Shown here: positions 1 to 11,904 of the stretch, one piece after another | Layout of the letters: each line of letters begins with the position of its first letter | Position numbering within the stretch: position 1 is the stretch's first letter | DNA from: Amaurobius ferox | Lineage: Eukaryota > Arthropoda > Arachnida > Araneae > Amaurobiidae | Direction: 5' to 3' | Length of the DNA stretch: 64,000 nucleotides | Assembly: GCA_951213105.1 (NCBI GenBank) | Contig: OX578155.1 | Span: forward strand, 35,626,484 to 35,690,483 | The notes under the pieces: model-generated | Told to the model about the DNA's origin: nothing | The model's database searches: none | What the model saw: the letters and a program-made list of their open reading frames with translations, nothing else | Made by a program: the position numbers and the translations under genes

Positions 1-1065
1 TCAAATTTTCAAAACATCCTGTGTGCGACATTCTTTCCCATCCATTATTTATTAAAGCCAGGTAAAAGTCACACAGTATTTACAACCAAATGAGTGGGGT
101 GTGTACTAATATATAACTGAATACTATGAGAGACATTCTTCTCCCTTTGTTGGCGTCCTCCGGCCCCCAGGGTGAAATCGCACAGAGAGCCCTGGAAATC
201 GCATACGGCTTATTGTTCCCCACCTGGTTACCCACCCCTCAGGCAAAGAATCTCTGCCTCGGGTCTCGGGTGAATATTCATTTATTCCCAGCCCAAGTCG
301 CTATATTCGAGGAACAATTTTCGCTACATTTATATTTGAAATATTATTATCAGTTTGAAAAATTAAAAATTAATGAAACCCTTTCCGACCAAATGTAAGC
401 GATAGCCTAGAATGACTTTTCCCCTAAACAATCCTTCCTGTGGAACGAGAAAAATCTGTCAACAATCACTATCATACTACTAGGGTTTCTAATAGAGACT
501 ACAGAAATATTTTTTATTTTTCAGTCTGTATGAAGAGAGGGGTTGTAAAAAATACCATTTCGTTTTAAGTTATAAGAAAAATAATAAGCAAACCATTTGT
601 GAAACAATTCTCAAAGATATATCAATCCAATCCACATTTTAAAAACTCATTGTTCTCATTCAGTTATCACAATAAATATCAGTTTAAAAGATGTTATATT
701 ACAAATTGAAAAGTAAAAGTCCTTAATTTGATTAAAAATGGTTATTTTTTTTATCTAGATCAAAGAAAAATTGAGCACATTTTGCTCATTGCGCAAAATT
801 TTCTATCACAAACTTAACAAAACTATTTTAGATTTCTTATAATACTACTTCACTAAATATGTCCCCCTCCTCAGGGCTGGATTACCCAATAAGCACACTA
901 AGCACTTTCTTAGGGCACCAGCAAATTAGGGGGGCCACCAATCAAAATCCATTTTTCTTTTTTTACTTCAACGAGAATAAAATGAACTCCCTGATCTCAC
1001 TAAAATTAAGATACGCAATATTTTTCCTTATTTTGCAGCATGATTTGTATCTTCAGTAGCAATAT
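1..1065. other. No gene seen; AT-rich DNA
   Basis: I see no supported gene. The 90-codon frame at 126-398 has no recognisable domain. A short GC-richer patch near 870-940 (GGGCTGGATTACCCA, then AGGGCACCAG) has the look of a dispersed-repeat fragment, but there is no second copy in the window to prove it. Confidence 0.5.
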
Positions 1066-1460
1066 CATTCTTAAAACTTTAGTGCTACATAGACCTTTCT
1101 AAGTATAATCGCCCGTTCTAAATAGAACGTGGTCCTTTACACAAATTCATGTTGGTAGGGCTTGACTAACAGTAAATGGGACACAGGGCCTCACCTACAG
1201 TAAATGGGACCCAGGGCCTCACCTACAGTAAAGGAGAACCATGACCTAATTGCATCTGAGGACAACTGATAAACATTTTCTTATATTATTCTTAAAACTT
1301 TAATGCTACATAGTCCTTTCTAAGTATATTCGCCCGTTCTAAACAGAACATAGTCCTTTACACAAATCCATGCAGGGCTTGATTTATAATAAATGGGGCC
1401 CAGGGCCTGACTTACAGTAAATGGGACCCAGAGCCTAATTACATTTGGGGATCCCATTCT
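1066..1460. repeat. Tandem duplication, two units of about 190 bp
   Basis: Two diverged copies (about 1066-1255 and 1287-1460) share, in order, CTTAAAACTTTA, CTACATAG, CCTTTCTAAGTATA, CGCCCGTTCTAAA and CCTTTACACAAAT, then short GC-rich subrepeats of the type ACAGTAAATGGGACCCAGGG. The subrepeat is itself present two to three times per unit. No open frame crosses it. Confidence 0.8.
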
Positions 1461-2400
1461 AAACATTTAAATATTTTCTTCTAAATATTTAAATCTTATA
1501 TTTAAATATCATATTTACTTTTAAACATTTAAATATTTACTATAAAGTAAATAAATATTTAAGATAAACGACATACTGGGAATCTGGATCACACAACATT
1601 AACTTTGTTGTGATATTGAATAATTTTGCTGAAATTTTCTTTCATGTCACTGACATTCTCATTTATTTTTAAAACTTTTAAAAGTTTCAGGCCAAAATGA
1701 TAAATTTAGATTCCATTGTGCAACGGACCCTGTGAACTGTGCATAAATCTGACCCTGCATGTTGATCCATGACCACATATTTTTATTTTATATTCTTTGA
1801 ATTTTTTATACTTATTATATATATATTTTTTCGAAATTCGACAAAGTCTTTCCCTTCTGTTACCGCATAAAGCAATGAAAGGGAGCAGAGAATTGAGGAA
1901 TTCGGTATGGACAACCGTGTAAAGAGAGAGAGGTTTTCTTTTCTGTTGATAGTGAATTTTCTAGTTTGGACAAGACTACTGGTATAGGTGACACTATCTA
2001 GTAGAGTAGAAGCCTTAAAAATACCACGATCTAGAATGAGACGTATACGTCTCATTTGTTTGTACGTGTTATTTAAATAACACTGAGGGCATCGAACTTT
2101 CCAATATCGGCTGCATTGCTCTTTGGGAGCCCAGGGTGGTCTTTAGAAAGTTTCTGAAACCCGTGTTAAATTTTAGGGAGTGGGTTAATGCCAACTAAAT
2201 AGTTTCGAGTTCTTAACATTCTAGGAGTCTTTTGTAAATTGAATGTCCAATTTTTTAATAATTATTAAAACTTCATTTAAAAATAAGATCGTCTTCGTAA
2301 TCGAATGATTGCGTTTAAAATCAATAAGATTCCAGTATTTCTTGATTGTAATAATCGTACCAAAACCTTTTCATAACGCTCTATTCGTTAGTAAAATATC
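1461..2400. other. AT-rich non-coding stretch with a perfect palindrome
   Basis: There is no supported gene. It contains TTTAAATATT-rich DNA (1465-1570) and a perfect 22-bp palindrome at 2035-2056 centred on ACGTATACGT. The minus-strand 90-codon frame at 1783-2055 has no recognisable domain. Confidence 0.5.
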
Positions 2401-2454
2401 TCATCCCCAGACTTATGGACACACGCACACACACAAACGGCACTTCAAAAACGT

Positions 2455-2735
2455 TAGATTCGAGTTCAGGAATGTTTAAAGCGTGTCCTCCTGTCGAAAA
2501 TTTGAATTTTCGCCCTTGTCACAATACTTTTCTTATAGATCCTTTCCTTATATGTAGGAAAATCAATATATTATATGAAGGGAAAGAAAAATGTTTAATA
2601 CAAATACCATTTTTAAAGTAAATTTTTACTTTCCTTATATACATAGTATAATGTATGGGAATATTGCAACGAGGTCGAAAATTCGATTTCGAGTTTTCGA
2701 CGGAAGAGCACGTTTTAAGCATCCCTGATCACGAA
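2455..2735. repeat. Imperfect inverted repeat of about 280 bp (MITE-like)
   Basis: The left arm (about 2460-2570) and the reverse complement of the right arm (about 2620-2730) share the same order of words: a GGGATG/GGAATG motif, TTTAAAGCGTG or TTAAAACGTG, GTCGAAAA, GAATTTTCG, CAATA and TATAAGGAAA. As a result the opposite-strand frames at 2415-2621 and 2519-2722 encode similar peptides, which reflects the hairpin structure rather than coding. It abuts the start of an R1 repeat copy. No target duplication was identified. Confidence 0.6.
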
Positions 2736-2750
2736 TAGAATATTTTTGAG

Positions 2751-3109
2751 GTGATGTCTGTGTGTGTGTGTGTGAAAGTATGTGTGCCTGTGTCACTGAG
2801 TCTGCGGAGACGATATCTCACGAACGAATGGAGCGATTCTAATGAAATTTGGTACAAAAATTACAATCTGTGAATACTGGAAGCCTATTAATTTTAAACA
2901 CAATCGAATGTTCAGAATCCCCCTAAATTTTCGAGTGAAATTTTGAAAAAGTCAAAACCTTTAATAAAGTTAAGCGAATAGACATTTCTTATGTAATTTT
3001 TCCTTAGAAAACGATTGTTATAAACTTTAGAACGCTAGCATAAACCGTTCTCGAGATATTGCACATTTTTCAAATAAATTTATCAAAGAATCCCATAAAT
3101 TAAGAAAAA
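2751..3109 (+). repeat. R1 dispersed repeat, copy 1, left part
   Basis: It starts with a TG microsatellite (about 2757-2774). It then carries the motif CGATTCTAATGAAATTTGGT, a CTTTAATAAAGTT stretch, and GAACGCTAGCAT followed by CGTTCTCGAGATATTGCAC. The same order recurs at about 58.52-58.69 kb, and its latter part at 19.20-19.31 kb. It stops at position 3109, where the Helitron begins, and resumes at 5056. Confidence 0.8.
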
Positions 3110-3269
3110 CTAGCCGAATACCCGTTGAAAATCAACGGTCTTGCAATAAGCAACCCCTGAATAATGTAAATTTTTTAATAATTCGCGTTTCACATTTATT
3201 CTACAAATCGAATATTTTGGTGTGCAGAACCCCCTAAAGAAGAAAATATTGGGAAACTAAATCTCCACA

Positions 3270-4880
3270 TTTCTTCCTTTCGAATTATTTACCCGTACAC
3301 CACATTAAAGTCTATCTCATCCCGAGGCACCCCTATATTAGTATTTCTCCTTTGGAACTTTTTTCGGTGAAGCACACCCATAAGTGAACATTTTTGAAAA
3401 ACTATCTTTGTCTTGGGTTTTTTATCAGATGATTGGCCCATATACCGAATATCAAGCCTCTATCACATTTAAAAAGAAGCTTGCCTCATTTATTCGAAAA
3501 ATCGAACATATTAGTGTGCAGCATCCCTTAATGTAGCAAATATTGGAAATATGGAATTTCACGCATTCTTCCTTTCAAACCATCTACCCGTACACCAAAT
3601 TTGAAGTCTCTATCCTATCGAGAAGCATGTTTTTTTTATCACTTCACCTTTCGAACGTTTTTCTGTGTAGCACCCCGATAATGAACATTTCTGTCAAACT
3701 GTATTCATGTTTGGTTTTTTTTGTCAAATGGTTAGCCCATATACTAAATTTCAAGCTTCTATCACATTGTAAAGGAGGTGTTTTTCATCTGTTCGGCAAA
3801 TCGAACATTTTAGTGATCGGCACCCCCTACAATAGCAAATGCTGGAAGACTGAAATTGCACACTTTCTTCCTTTCCAACTTTTTACCCGTACACCAAATT
3901 TGAAGTCTCTATCTCATCGTGAAGCATGCTTTTCTAGCATTTCATCTTTCGAATGCTTTTGTGTGGAGTACCCACCCCCTTAACTATACATTTTTTAAAA
4001 ACTCTATTCTTTTTGTGATTTCTAAGAGATGATTCGCCCATATACCAAATATAAAGCCTCTACACGTTTTTAAAGGAGCGTTTCTCCTTTATTCCGAAAA
4101 TCGAACATTTTGGTGTGCGGCACCCCCTAAAGTAGAAAATATTGATAAACTGAAATTGTACACTTTCTTCCTTTCAAACTATTTACCCTTACACCAAATT
4201 TGATATCTCTATCTCATTCCAAAGCATGGTTTTCTTATCAATTGATTTCTCGAACGTTTTATTCTGGAGAACCCCCTTAACCGAATATTTTTGAAAAACT
4301 TTATTCGTCTTGGGTGTTTTCGTCAAATTATTAGCCCATATACCAAATTTTAAGCCTCTATCGAATTTTAAAGGCGCCTTTTCTTATTTATTCGGTAAAT
4401 CGAACGTTTTGGTGTGCGACACCCCCTTAAGTAGAAAATATTGGAAATCTGAAATTGCACACTTTCTTCCTTTCGCAAAGCATGCTTCTATCATTTGCAT
4501 CATGCAGTCCTATCATGCAGTCCTATCATGCAGTCCTTCTATCATGCAGTCCTATCATTTCACTTTTCGAACGTTTTGGTGTGCGACACCCCCTTAAGTA
4601 GAAAATATTGGAAATCTGAAATTGCTCATTTTCTTCCTTTCGAACGGTTTACCCATACACCGAATTTGAAGTCTCTATCTTTTCGCAAAGCATGCTTTCC
4701 TATCATTTCACTTTTGGAACGTTTTGGTGTGCAGCACCCCCTTAAGTAGAAAATATTGGAAATCTGAAATTGCACACTTTCTTCCTTTTGAATGATTTAC
4801 CTATACACCAAATTTGAAGTCTCTATCTCATCGCAAAGTATGCTTTCCCGTCTTTTCACTTTTCGAACGTTTTGGTGTGG
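3270..4880 (+). repeat. Degenerate ~300-bp tandem repeats inside the Helitron
   Basis: The phrase CTTCCTTTCNAAC followed by TTTACCCGTACACC recurs near 3274, 3567, 3868 and 4168, a period close to 300 bp, and then at about 160-bp spacing near 4466, 4634 and 4791. Each unit also contains TATACCAAAT, CAAGCCTCTATC and GAACATTTTGGTGTGC. The short-period part looks like an internally deleted unit that re-amplified. Confidence 0.8.
4498..4558 (+). repeat. 14-bp minisatellite (CATGCAGTCCTATC)
   Basis: Four to five copies of ATCATGCAGTCCT sit inside one of the Helitron's larger repeat units, where the neighbouring units have a single copy of related sequence. This is a local expansion. Confidence 0.85.
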
Positions 4881-5055
4881 GGCACCCCCTCTATAGAACG
4901 TTTTCGGAAAATTCGATTTTTCTAGGGGGTTTTATCGAACGACCGAGCCGTGTACCAAATTGCAAGTCTCTATCTATTCGGGAAGTGCCTGAAAAAAGCG
5001 TGACAGACAGACAGACAGACGGACAGACGGACACTTGGCAATTAGTATATATAGA

Positions 5056-5500
5056 TTATATTAACTGTTGAGAAACATGTTCACTTTTCATATGTAATAT
5101 CATGCAATAAATTTGGTGACATCATTTTCGTGGATAGCTAGCTCGTTTCATTCATGAGGAATGATACATTGAGTAGTACTTTTGTATTTGAACGCCAATA
5201 GTCATTTATCATTAGAATAACTTATTTCTCCGTCCATAACGCTTGGCGGGGATTTTGACGACAAATTTGGCGGAATGTTGCCAGCTTGACGACTTTTTAA
5301 ATGTTACCAAATTAAGGAAAATCTCGTCAAATAGATAAAAATGACGCTAAATCAATGAAAATAACAATTGATTGGCAAAAATTCAATACCTTGGAAATAA
5401 TAAGTATCTATTATAAAAATAACCTTTTTTTTACTGTATAGGTGGTAAATTCGTTACATTATATAAGGAAAACCATGTGCTGCCCACATCAGATTTTTTA
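5056..5500 (+). repeat. R1 dispersed repeat, copy 1, right part
   Basis: It continues the R1 copy broken at 3109. It carries TTAACTGTTGAGAAACATG, TTTGTATTTGAACGCCAATA, TTATTTCTCCGTCCATAACG, a GGCGA-rich patch and the terminal CATGTGCTGCCCACATCAGA. The same order is present in the copies ending near 19,755 and 59,170. Confidence 0.85.
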
Positions 5501-5784
5501 ATATATTTTTATATTAAATATATATATATATTTCTAATAAAACTAAAACTATCACCTAACGTGGCAACGATAAATCGTTTGCATTATGTGTTGCCATTTC
5601 TTAAAATTTTGCAAGTATATGTCATATAAAAGATTAACATAGCAAATGAAAAATAAAATCATTTAAAAACTGTAAATTTATTCTTTTTAAAAAATGCTTA
5701 GATAGTTTTCAACTTTTTTCAACTTATCGTCTTATTAAGTTGAAGAAATATGGAAATTTTAGGTTGTAATGCTTAAAATTAAAA

Positions 5785-6005
5785 GTGATAGCTATAAACA
5801 GTAAGCAAGAATTTGTAGTTCTTTGATAACCTTATAAGTGTATATAATCAGATTTGGGATTGATTTCTTTCATTGATTTCATTGATTTCTTTTTATTGAT
5901 TTTTTTTTATTAATTTTTTGATATTACAAAAGTTGAGTTTTATTTTACAAAATGCTATTCGCGCAAACCCATGTTGGATCCTTTGGACTGGAGCCACCGT
6001 CGATT
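5785..6005 (+). repeat. R2 dispersed repeat, copy 1
   Basis: It shares AGCTATAAACAGTAA, AATTTGTAG, TTACAAAATGCTATT, CGCAAAACC-like sequence and GACTGGAGCCACCGTC with 47,474-47,650. Both copies are diverged and neither has an open frame. The second copy lies inside the hAT-like element. Confidence 0.65.
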
Positions 6006-7480
6006 TTTTCATATGTGATCACTTTAGGGAGGGGGGCTTTGCAGCTGTTTTTACGATTTGGGGAATATAGGTCCAAACAATTTTTCGTCGAATTCTTCCA
6101 AGAATAATATAATTATGATTTAAATGCCATGTGACAGTTCTCGAGCCCCTGACATATGAGTATTTTTTTAAGATATGGGGTCGTCCAACGCCACACCATG
6201 AGGCATAGGCGTTGGCAAGATCTTTAAAAGAACATTCGACAATCGAATGAGGGTTACAGTACATACTTTTGTTTTTCAATATAGGTCCCATGTATAATTA
6301 ATGGACTTTTTTCCTGCGAATGAAAGAATTATTACATCCCCTCTTATACCATGGGCACCAAAATGTTCTGTACTTAGGGTCCCAAAACGTTTTAATCCGG
6401 CCCCCGCCCTTCCTTGAAAAGTTGGGGCCTTTTCATAAAAAAATCTGTGTAAACCTATTTCCACCTTAGAAGTTCCTCTTGTCAAGGAACTTCCAAGTGG
6501 TCATACTTTTTAGATAAGAATTTTCAGTAAATAAGGTAAGAAATTATTTTTATTAAGAAATTAATTGGAACCTGGTTGTATCGTTAATTAATTAATAAAT
6601 TAATTATACTTAACTTATTATAACCTTCTTATAAAATGTCCTACTGGATTCCCCCCCCCCCCCAAAAAAAAAAATTCTCTGTATATTATCAGAATTTTAC
6701 TGGATGAAAGGAATGGGGAGTGCATTAATGGCACCATTACTACACTACTGCTATGTTTTGAGCCGACAAATTTTTTAAACTTATTCAACACTGTAAGTGT
6801 TTAATGCTTTTGTGCACAAAGGACATAAAACTCCTTTTTCAGGTGAAAAAAGTGCTGTTGGAGGGGAGGGGGGGGGGGGATATTTTTCAAAAGTTACTCG
6901 AGATATTGATGAGGCAAAAGAAATGGGCACCTTAAAACGTTGAAGAGCTCTAGCATATGCTTAGTGGCAAATGAAATGACAACCTTGTATTTTGCAGGAT
7001 ATTATTCAACGAACAGTTAATATTTTATTTATAACAATTCAAGTGCGGTTAAAAACTACCAGTGGACAAAACTCTTCGTTAGTAATTAGCTTCAGACAAA
7101 ATGTATAAAGGTATCAACTGATTTATCTCTTTACGAAACGAGCTTCCTTGCGCAAATTGGTGAACTTACGCAATATTTCATCTGGAGATTTTGAAAGTAA
7201 TTAAGAATTAAGAAAATATAAGTTGATTTGATTTCTAAATTTATTACAAATTTAGCAGTGAAACATATGATTAAATAAATAAATAAATAAAAATAGAACA
7301 GTATTAAAAAAAAACTGAAGTTAATAGAAGGCGTTACTAAGTTATCTTTAAATTACATGCTAGAAAATCCACGAAAACTAACATGTGTAGCCTATTAATA
7401 CCATCTCAGCTGAAGATCAAGATTTTTTGGAGTGATTATAAGTATTGTTACAAAGTAAATATGAATAAATGGTATGTGAA
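6006..7480. other. No gene seen; AT-rich with homopolymers
   Basis: No supported gene. The short minus-strand frames at 6019-6291 and 6276-6485 have no recognised domain. A pure C-then-A run (about 6651-6673) and a G run (about 6867-6879) are slippage-prone. Confidence 0.5.
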
Positions 7481-7484
7481 ACAT

Positions 7485-7665
7485 TTTTAAAAAAGTAGTG
7501 TGTAGCACATTTAAAAATTAATATGTAGCACTTTTAGAAATTAGACTATACCTATTCTTAAAAATTAATGAGAATCACCTTTAAAAATTAATGTATACCA
7601 CTTTTTAAAAATTACTGTGCACCACCTTTTAAAAATTAGAGTGCACTACTTTTTAAAAATATTCT
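7485..7665 (+). repeat. ~30-bp minisatellite
   Basis: Six or so degenerate units are built on CACTTTTTAAAAATTA with a variable GTGTACCAC-like spacer. The spacing is 28-33 bp. Confidence 0.8.
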
Positions 7666-8139
7666 ACTTTTGAGAACATTCTGTCTTTCTAGAGACATAT
7701 CAACTAAACTACCAAATTAAACATTCATGAACATACCAAATGCAATAATATTTCTATGTTTCCAGGTATAAGTTTAAATTGTTTATATAAATTCACTCGC
7801 AAAAAGAAACATAAAGGCATGAGGGAGGAACCACACAGCTGTCATCGAATTCTAATTCCAAACAGCATTTTTATTAGTTTTTCTCTGAATTACATGATAT
7901 TTGTATTAGATATTTTGAGATTCATATTATTTCAACATTGAGAACATTTATTGATTTTATCGAAATTGTGTTCTAACCACAATTATTCTATAAAAGTTCC
8001 CCTGTATTGCTACTACAATATTCTGTGACTTCTATTCAAAGTCACAATTCTCCAGGGGGGAATTCTGAACCCCCTAAATACGCCCATGTGTCCTTTTCAT
8101 AGTCTGGACCACGTAGCCTCTGTTTTGGGACAAAAGTAC
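7666..8139. other. No gene seen
   Basis: AT-rich DNA without a supported gene. The frame at 7756-7941 has no recognised domain. Confidence 0.45.
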
Positions 8140-8152
8140 AAGTATATAAGCC

Positions 8153-8415
8153 TTATGGGTGGAACAGCCCAGTGGTTAGCACACTGGGATTGCACTCAGA
8201 CGACCCGAGTTCTGTTCCCGGCTCTGCCTAAACTGTTCCCGTGTGCACGCAGAGTGCGGGCACATCAAATATGTGGGTTCGTAAGACCTTTCGAGAGGTT
8301 GGTGGTAGGGGAAAGAAGATACAGTCCCTGTGGATGCCGCCCCCCCCACTGATGGGTTCCGATCTAAATTGGATAGCACTTCTCGTTTGGGTAGGTTGGA
8401 CAGTTTGGATCGAAG
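8153..8415 (+). mobile_element. tRNA-derived SINE, copy 1
   Basis: The head is tRNA-like, with a box-A-like GCCCAGTGGTTAGCAC and a mutated box B. It is followed by the family body shared by all copies here: GGAGTACG-type sequence, ATGTGGGTTCGTAAG, CGAGAGGTTGGTGGTAGGGG, GTCCCTGTGGATGCC and CTAAATTGG. It is flanked by a target duplication, AAGTATATAAGCC (8140-8152) and AAGTATATAAACC (8416-8428), with one mismatch. Overlapping open frames are by-products of the SINE body. Confidence 0.85.
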
Positions 8416-8429
8416 AAGTATATAAACCA

Positions 8430-10500
8430 TAAATATATTACTTAAGATAATGAATTTATATTGTTTAATTTCTTTTTAAATTAATATTTATTTTTAAATG
8501 ATATTTCTATATATTTAATTCTTGTAAATGAAGATAAGGAATTAAAACACTATCATAATCGCAAAACACATATGAAATTATACGAGATCAAAGTAAGGCC
8601 ATCATGACTGAATAAAAATTATATATCATAAGAACATAAAATATGGCACGTTAATCAATCAAGTCCCCTAGCAATAGCAGGCATATTTGTATTTTGCTAC
8701 TTTCTTCAGGAGTTTATGTTTCCAAAGCTTTATGGCAGAAAATTAGCTACCGTAAATCTGAATTTATCAAAAGGTTATCAAAATTTTATGGAGTATATGT
8801 AGTGTATTCTATGACTATGCTTACTGTATAAAACTCGCATAGTGAAAATCATTTCTTTTAAACAGGCCGAGAAAAAAATCGTATATTTCTGTCCCTATTC
8901 TTAGAAATAGTAGCCTCAGTGTGAGAAATCTCACACCTAAAGAACTCTTATCAAATTAATTGCTCCTTGAAGGTTGAACCCATTTCATGCAATAAGGAGA
9001 TACTTTCCCTATCAAATATATAAATATTTACAAATACATTGCAACAAAGAAATTGAAATAATAAAATAAACAAAACCTGTAACGATATTGCTAAAATATT
9101 AAAATAAATATTGATATACAAACTACAGAGTTTTCTAAAAATATTTCCTTTTTTAGTAAAGAGTATGTTCAGCAATTTTATCAATTACAAGAACAAGAAC
9201 ACAGTCTATATTTTACAAAATATCTCTTTCAGAAGCCATTAACATATGAATGATTCAAGTCGATGGCCATTCATTGTGCTCCAGAAAAAGTAATTTTACT
9301 TTGTATGGTCAATTTACCGCTGAACCCGAGTCCAATAAGTAAGCAACAGCGTTTACAATTTTAAGCTTTATAGGAATAGTGCAGTTGTGCTAGAAATGTA
9401 TCAAACATAATACTTACCCTTATTTATATTTTTCTTCAATATTTTTAAAGTGATAAAGTGTTTTTATTTACATTCACAGCTAGGGTTGCTGTGATACTGG
9501 TCTTACGCCAATATTGCCGAGCAGTGGCTGAAAAAATGGCCGAAAGTTCGCCAGCCACTGCAAATCGCATTATCACATAAACGGGCAAATTACTGAACAA
9601 AATACAAAAACATTGGATTTACATGATTAAGCTAAACCCCTATTTTCTCCTGTAGTCAGAAAATGTAAAATATTCGGTGTAGGAAATAAGAAAACGGCTT
9701 TTAAAGTACTTCGATCGCTGTGCGACGCCTCTATAGCGCCATCTATTTCAGAGCTGTAAAACTAAAACTTTATAATTTTGTTTGAGTATTTTATTTATAG
9801 ATAAATAATTAATTAATATTATACGAATTTTCTGACTACACAAGAAACTACATATCTCAGTCTATCACTCGTACAAATTCCAAAAGGATTTGAAAGCGCG
9901 TTCTTTTGCGGTTATGAGTTATGATAATAGGAATGGCCTATACTTTAACATGGACGGAAAACAGTCGTTTTGCAGTGTTTCAAGTTGACGGGAATCATTT
10001 TAACAGTGGTATAGTTGAAACATTCTCAAATACAAAGTAACTTAAAAGTAAACTTGCTAAAACATTGGTAAGCACATAAAATAAATTGGAAATGTGTAAT
10101 TATTACAAATTAATTTATGTGCTTAACATATATTATTTTATATGCATATTCTCATCATTTTCTGACAAAAGTTATGGATTGGAATTTCACTGCAGGAAAA
10201 TATCAATCAAGAAAATAAAATCTACAAATGTATTAAAGCTAATGTTAGATTTTAATACGTTCATATCCCGAAATTTATACGACTATATTTTAAAATTAAT
10301 GAGCAAGTGCATTTTCATCAAGTTTTTTCATGAAGTTTCTCATCTCTATGAATTATAATTCTATTATAAAAATTAACACAGCTTGCCTTTTTTTTTATTT
10401 ACTTTCAATACGAATTAAATATTATTTTCAAACTGAAAACATTTATTTCAAAACTGCGTATGATAATTGAAAAAATTTAGAGTTTTTAGTTTACACAATG
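8430..10500. other. No gene seen; AT-rich
   Basis: No supported gene. The frames at 8951-9184 (minus) and 10086-10358 (plus) are low-complexity, rich in I, Y, F and K, and carry no recognised domain. A small hairpin, GTGTGAGA/TCTCACAC, lies near 8918-8935. Confidence 0.5.
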
Positions 10501-10671
10501 TGCACTAGAGGGCGGTACTATTAGCAGAAATGTGAAGTGCATCGCTCGGCCAGGAAAAAATGCAATTCTTTATTACGGCGTGTCCTCTCCTTCTCTCTAG
10601 TCTTCATGATGTTACTTGAGTTTACGTGTGAACGTGCCCATCCTTTATAACAGTAAGGCTCAGCATTATGC

Positions 10672-10756
10672 TCTGCTTCTTGATTGACACATCTTCCTAA
10701 CCCCCTCTTGATTGACACATCTCCGTAACCTCTCTTGATTGACACATCCTCTAGTT
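10672..10756 (+). repeat. ~30-bp tandem repeat (CTTGATTGACACATC)
   Basis: Three copies of CTTGATTGACACATC are separated by short variable spacers (C/T-rich, ending CCTAACC or CGTAACC). They lie just upstream of the GC-richer decayed coding block. Confidence 0.8.
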
Positions 10757-10864
10757 TCTGTGCACATACACATGGACTCCGCCTCCTGTTTCCACCATAC
10801 TTACATTGGACTTGGACACCCCGTCTCAATATATATCAGCGCAACGGGCAGACACTAGTGATTT

Positions 10865-11565
10865 ATGGGGCATGAGGGTAAAACTGAGGGACGACAGGAG
10901 ATGCCTAGACCTGAAGACAAGAAAGCCAACGACAGTAAGGAGATACCCAAAGGCAAAGAGGAGGACGTGAAAGGCAGAGAAACCAAGTGTAAAGAAAAAA
11001 AATCTTTTCGAAAGGGACAGGGAAAAAGAGATTCTCAGCTGGGCAGATGCCATGAAGATCGATGAGGTGGAAAAGAAAAGACTTGGACGGAGCAGCACGT
11101 ACTGAGAAGCTGGTGCGACAGGCGCACAAGACTCCTGAGTACTTCGCAGCCAGATGCAAAGCAAGCTTGGCATATACTCCTGATACACCCAAAACTGATG
11201 CCTTCGATATCCACAGACACTGTGAGATCTATGACTGGGTCAAGAGACACCTGGATGCCGAAATCGCCATCGAGGAAGCCGAGGACATCGAGAAGGTGGC
11301 ACTCATCAAAGAGATATTGGTAAGCATAACTTCTCGTGCTATCTTGCTAGCGGATACCACTACTCCTGAGAACCTCTTGGCTAGCAAATCCTATCAGGCT
11401 ACGACTTATGTCATCAAAACATGGAATAGCTTATCTGAGGATTTTTTGTATAGTCAATACAAAACTAAAATCGCGAAATCTTTCAAACTAAATTTTTCGG
11501 AATTGTGCTCCAGTTTTCTTGACCAACAGGAAAAACAGATCCCGTTGCTCCGCCACTGTGGGTAG
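10865..11565 (+). pseudogene. Unrecognised decayed coding block
   Basis: This 0.5-0.7 kb block is clearly GC-richer than its surroundings. It reads as a protein-like sequence only if frames are switched. A lysine/glutamate-rich segment runs at 10865-11035. A stretch containing SWADAMKIDEVEKKRLGR lies in another frame near 11035-11095. A third frame (11062-11565) contains KLVRQAHKTPEYFAARCKAS, HCEIYDWVKRHL and EDIEKVALIKEIL. The composition suggests a former exon or processed copy. A consensus-like splice donor, GGTAAGCAT, follows codons for KEIL near 11320, and the frame turns AT-rich beyond it. I do not recognise the family. It lies 340 bp upstream of the zinc-finger ORF on the same strand, but no link is shown. 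Confidence 0.45.
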
Positions 11566-11904
11566 TCCCTATGGACTCTATATGCACGCTTGCAATCCAG
11601 TCAACTGATGTCAAAGCTTCAAGATATTCAACCCACACATCGAAGATACGGCACAACCTGCCAGGTGCTTCATAAATGACGATACAACGCTAATTCTACC
11701 CTTCATGTATAAAGGAGAGATGTTTCCTTTACAAGATTATCTAGCAACATCACAGACATTATAAACTGACTTTTCACTCGACCGCAGCGCACTCAACCGC
11801 CAACCAAAATATCAAGGTTGGCACGCTTGGCGATGGAATGAACTGTGACGGTTTTCGCCAAGACGTTCTGCTAATATAACCCTATTTGGCACTGAACAAA
11901 ACAC
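11566..11904. other. Spacer with sequence related to the 31.9-33.2 kb palindrome
   Basis: No gene. The stretch 11,800-11,905 contains CTTGGCGATGG, GATTTT/GGTTTT-CGCC and ATAACCCTATTT in the same order as the arms of the inverted-repeat element at 31,856-33,176. This suggests a diverged fragment of that family. Confidence 0.4.

Larger units (their letters stand above)
3110..5055 (-). mobile_element. Non-autonomous Helitron inserted in R1
   Basis: Read on the minus strand, the element begins with TCTATATATACTA at 5055, a canonical Helitron 5' end. It finishes with CTAG (3113-3110) followed by a host T. A perfect 7-bp hairpin, CCGTTGA/TCAACGG (3122-3128 and 3132-3138), lies 8 nt inside the CTAG end, as Helitron 3' ends require. 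The insertion point is an A/T dinucleotide (3109/5056). Homologous R1 copies at 19.3 kb and 58.7 kb run continuously through the same point and serve as empty sites. No Rep/helicase frame is visible, so it is non-autonomous. Most of the interior is degenerate tandem repeats. Confidence 0.85.

Noticed and set aside
126..398. 90-codon frame near the left edge
   Set aside because: No domain, and no support from composition beyond a short GC-richer patch.
8086..8432. Overlapping frames on both strands at the SINE (likewise at 20.5, 56.2-56.7 and 61.0 kb)
   Set aside because: All copies lie on the SINE body and share its translation. They are GC-rich by-products.
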